DNA of 64,000 nucleotides, from NCBI RefSeq assembly GCF_014395225.1, contig NZ_CP060723.1, forward strand, positions 496,001 to 560,000, given 5' to 3'. The stretch's first letter is position 1. Each line of letters opens with the position of its first letter. Both the position numbers and the translations under genes were made by a program. Shown one piece after another: positions 63,468 through 64,000 of this stretch. Origin of the DNA: Pedobacter roseus (GTDB lineage: Bacteria > Bacteroidota > Bacteroidia > Sphingobacteriales > Sphingobacteriaceae). The notes beneath the pieces were generated by a model. That model ran no database searches and had not been told where the DNA came from. It saw nothing but the letters and a program-made list of their open reading frames with translations.

Positions 63468-64000
63468 GCGCAATGATTGTGAGGCTTTTCACCACCTCAA
63501 AGGGATTTCCGGCCATCCGCTACAACATGGAAAAGGTATCGAGGGGAGAGGCTGAGCTGCTCTGCCGAAAAAACCTTGAAATCTTTGATGGCTTCGAGCG
63601 GTTAAAGACAGCTGACCTGGAACATTATTTTGGCGCGGTAGCCTCGCTGAATTCCAGAAGCCGCTTTGACCAGTTCCATGCGGTGCTTTCTGTGCGCGGA
63701 GATAGCATGGGCCAGGCCCGCTTTGCAGAGATATCCCATTCCTGGATGGAGAAGATGGGATATGCCAGCCAGCCTTACCTGGTTTTTTTTCACAGTGATA
63801 CCCATAACGCGCACGTGCATATCCTCTCTACCGATGTTCGGCTTGACGGCTCAAAGATTCCCGATGGGTTTGACCGCGTGCGGGCGATCGGGCACCTCAA
63901 CCGGATTTGCGGGATAGATGAGCAGGAAAGTTTTAAAAAAGACCTTTCACGCCTGCTTTCCTACCGTTGCAGCTCTACCTCTCAGCTAAAGGCTTTGTTG
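63464..64000 (+). CDS. Relaxase/mobilisation nuclease, N-terminal part (runs off the window)
   Basis: 179 codons of an HUH-type relaxase. The N-terminal Tyr lies in FPAIRYNMEKVSRGEAELL, and the metal-binding histidines in FHSDTHNAHVHIL (the H-x-x-H-V-H cluster). MobA/MobP-type Bacteroidota relaxases nick oriT through such a Tyr. The frame continues past the window end without a stop. It overlaps the MobC-like gene by 4 bases. Confidence 0.88.
   Translation, partial: MSAMIVRLFTTSKGFPAIRYNMEKVSRGEAELLCRKNLEIFDGFERLKTADLEHYFGAVASLNSRSRFDQFHAVLSVRGDSMGQARFAEISHSWMEKMGYASQPYLVFFHSDTHNAHVHILSTDVRLDGSKIPDGFDRVRAIGHLNRICGIDEQESFKKDLSRLLSYRCSSTSQLKALL

Noticed and set aside
1..64000. CRISPR array
   Set aside because: No set of regularly spaced short direct repeats was seen anywhere in the window.

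Overview
The window looks like chromosome of a Bacteroidota bacterium, most likely Sphingobacteriaceae (Pedobacter/Mucilaginibacter-like). The support is a TonB-dependent SusC-type receptor with a SusD-type lipoprotein, LytTR two-component proteins, an RteC-family regulator, TIGR04141 and DUF6520 family proteins, a Bacteroides-type mobilisation trio, and promoters that match the Bacteroidota pattern TTG-N19-TAnnTTTG exactly (15049-15078 and 30716-30745). Moderate GC and many AT-rich, decayed intergenic stretches point to an accessory region with heavy gene turnover. I see no rRNA, complete tRNA or CRISPR array.

Layout. 0-8.3 kb: small proteins, an orphan LytTR regulator, an SDR with a Tat-like leader, a DUF3606 protein next to an Fpg/Nei-like glycosylase, and decayed genes (DUF1810, PAS, DUF433). 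8.2-12.4 kb: a secreted HExxH metalloprotease, a divergent exported coiled-coil protein and a zinc-ribbon protein, bracketed by two remnants of ISL3-type transposases. 12.5-17.4 kb: DNA damage genes (SRAP, umuC, umuD and a coupled 33-aa ORF under a clear promoter with an operator-like palindrome), a helical protein and a luciferase-like monooxygenase. 17.5-19.3 kb: a decay zone with helicase and secreted-protein pseudogenes.

19.7-30.7 kb resembles a defence island: a TIGR04141 protein, an N-terminally short HNH nuclease, a 635-aa SIR2 NADase-type protein, a serine-recombinase stub, a three-gene STAS-ATPase / STAS (DUF4325) / PIN cassette, a three-gene membrane cassette, and an XRE regulator. 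A consensus promoter at 30716-30745 then fires into a gene-free but strongly foldable segment.

31.9-45.3 kb is the most interesting part. It holds a TlpA thioredoxin, a SusC receptor (broken by one frameshift), SusD, a DUF6520 peptide, a MauE-like redox membrane protein, a full-length class I lanthipeptide dehydratase (LanB), a LytTR response regulator with its sensor kinase, and a previously easy-to-miss 46-aa Ser/Thr-rich peptide (43389-43529) without any cysteine, followed by an unknown 382-aa protein. I read this as a RiPP locus in which Ser/Thr could be dehydrated but lanthionine rings cannot form from the peptide itself. No cyclase or ABC exporter is visible.

45.6-61.4 kb: an RHS-core remnant, a lipoprotein with a papain-like C-terminal domain plus a small membrane protein, a Crp/Fnr regulator, RteC, several lipoproteins, a GIN-domain protein, a DUF1016 nuclease pseudogene, an HxlR/SDR divergent pair, an NPP-type phosphodiesterase, a VOC protein and a run of small exported proteins. 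61.7 kb to the end: a hairpin-rich segment and then toprim/primase-like, MobC-like and relaxase genes of a mobilisable or conjugative element that continues past the window.
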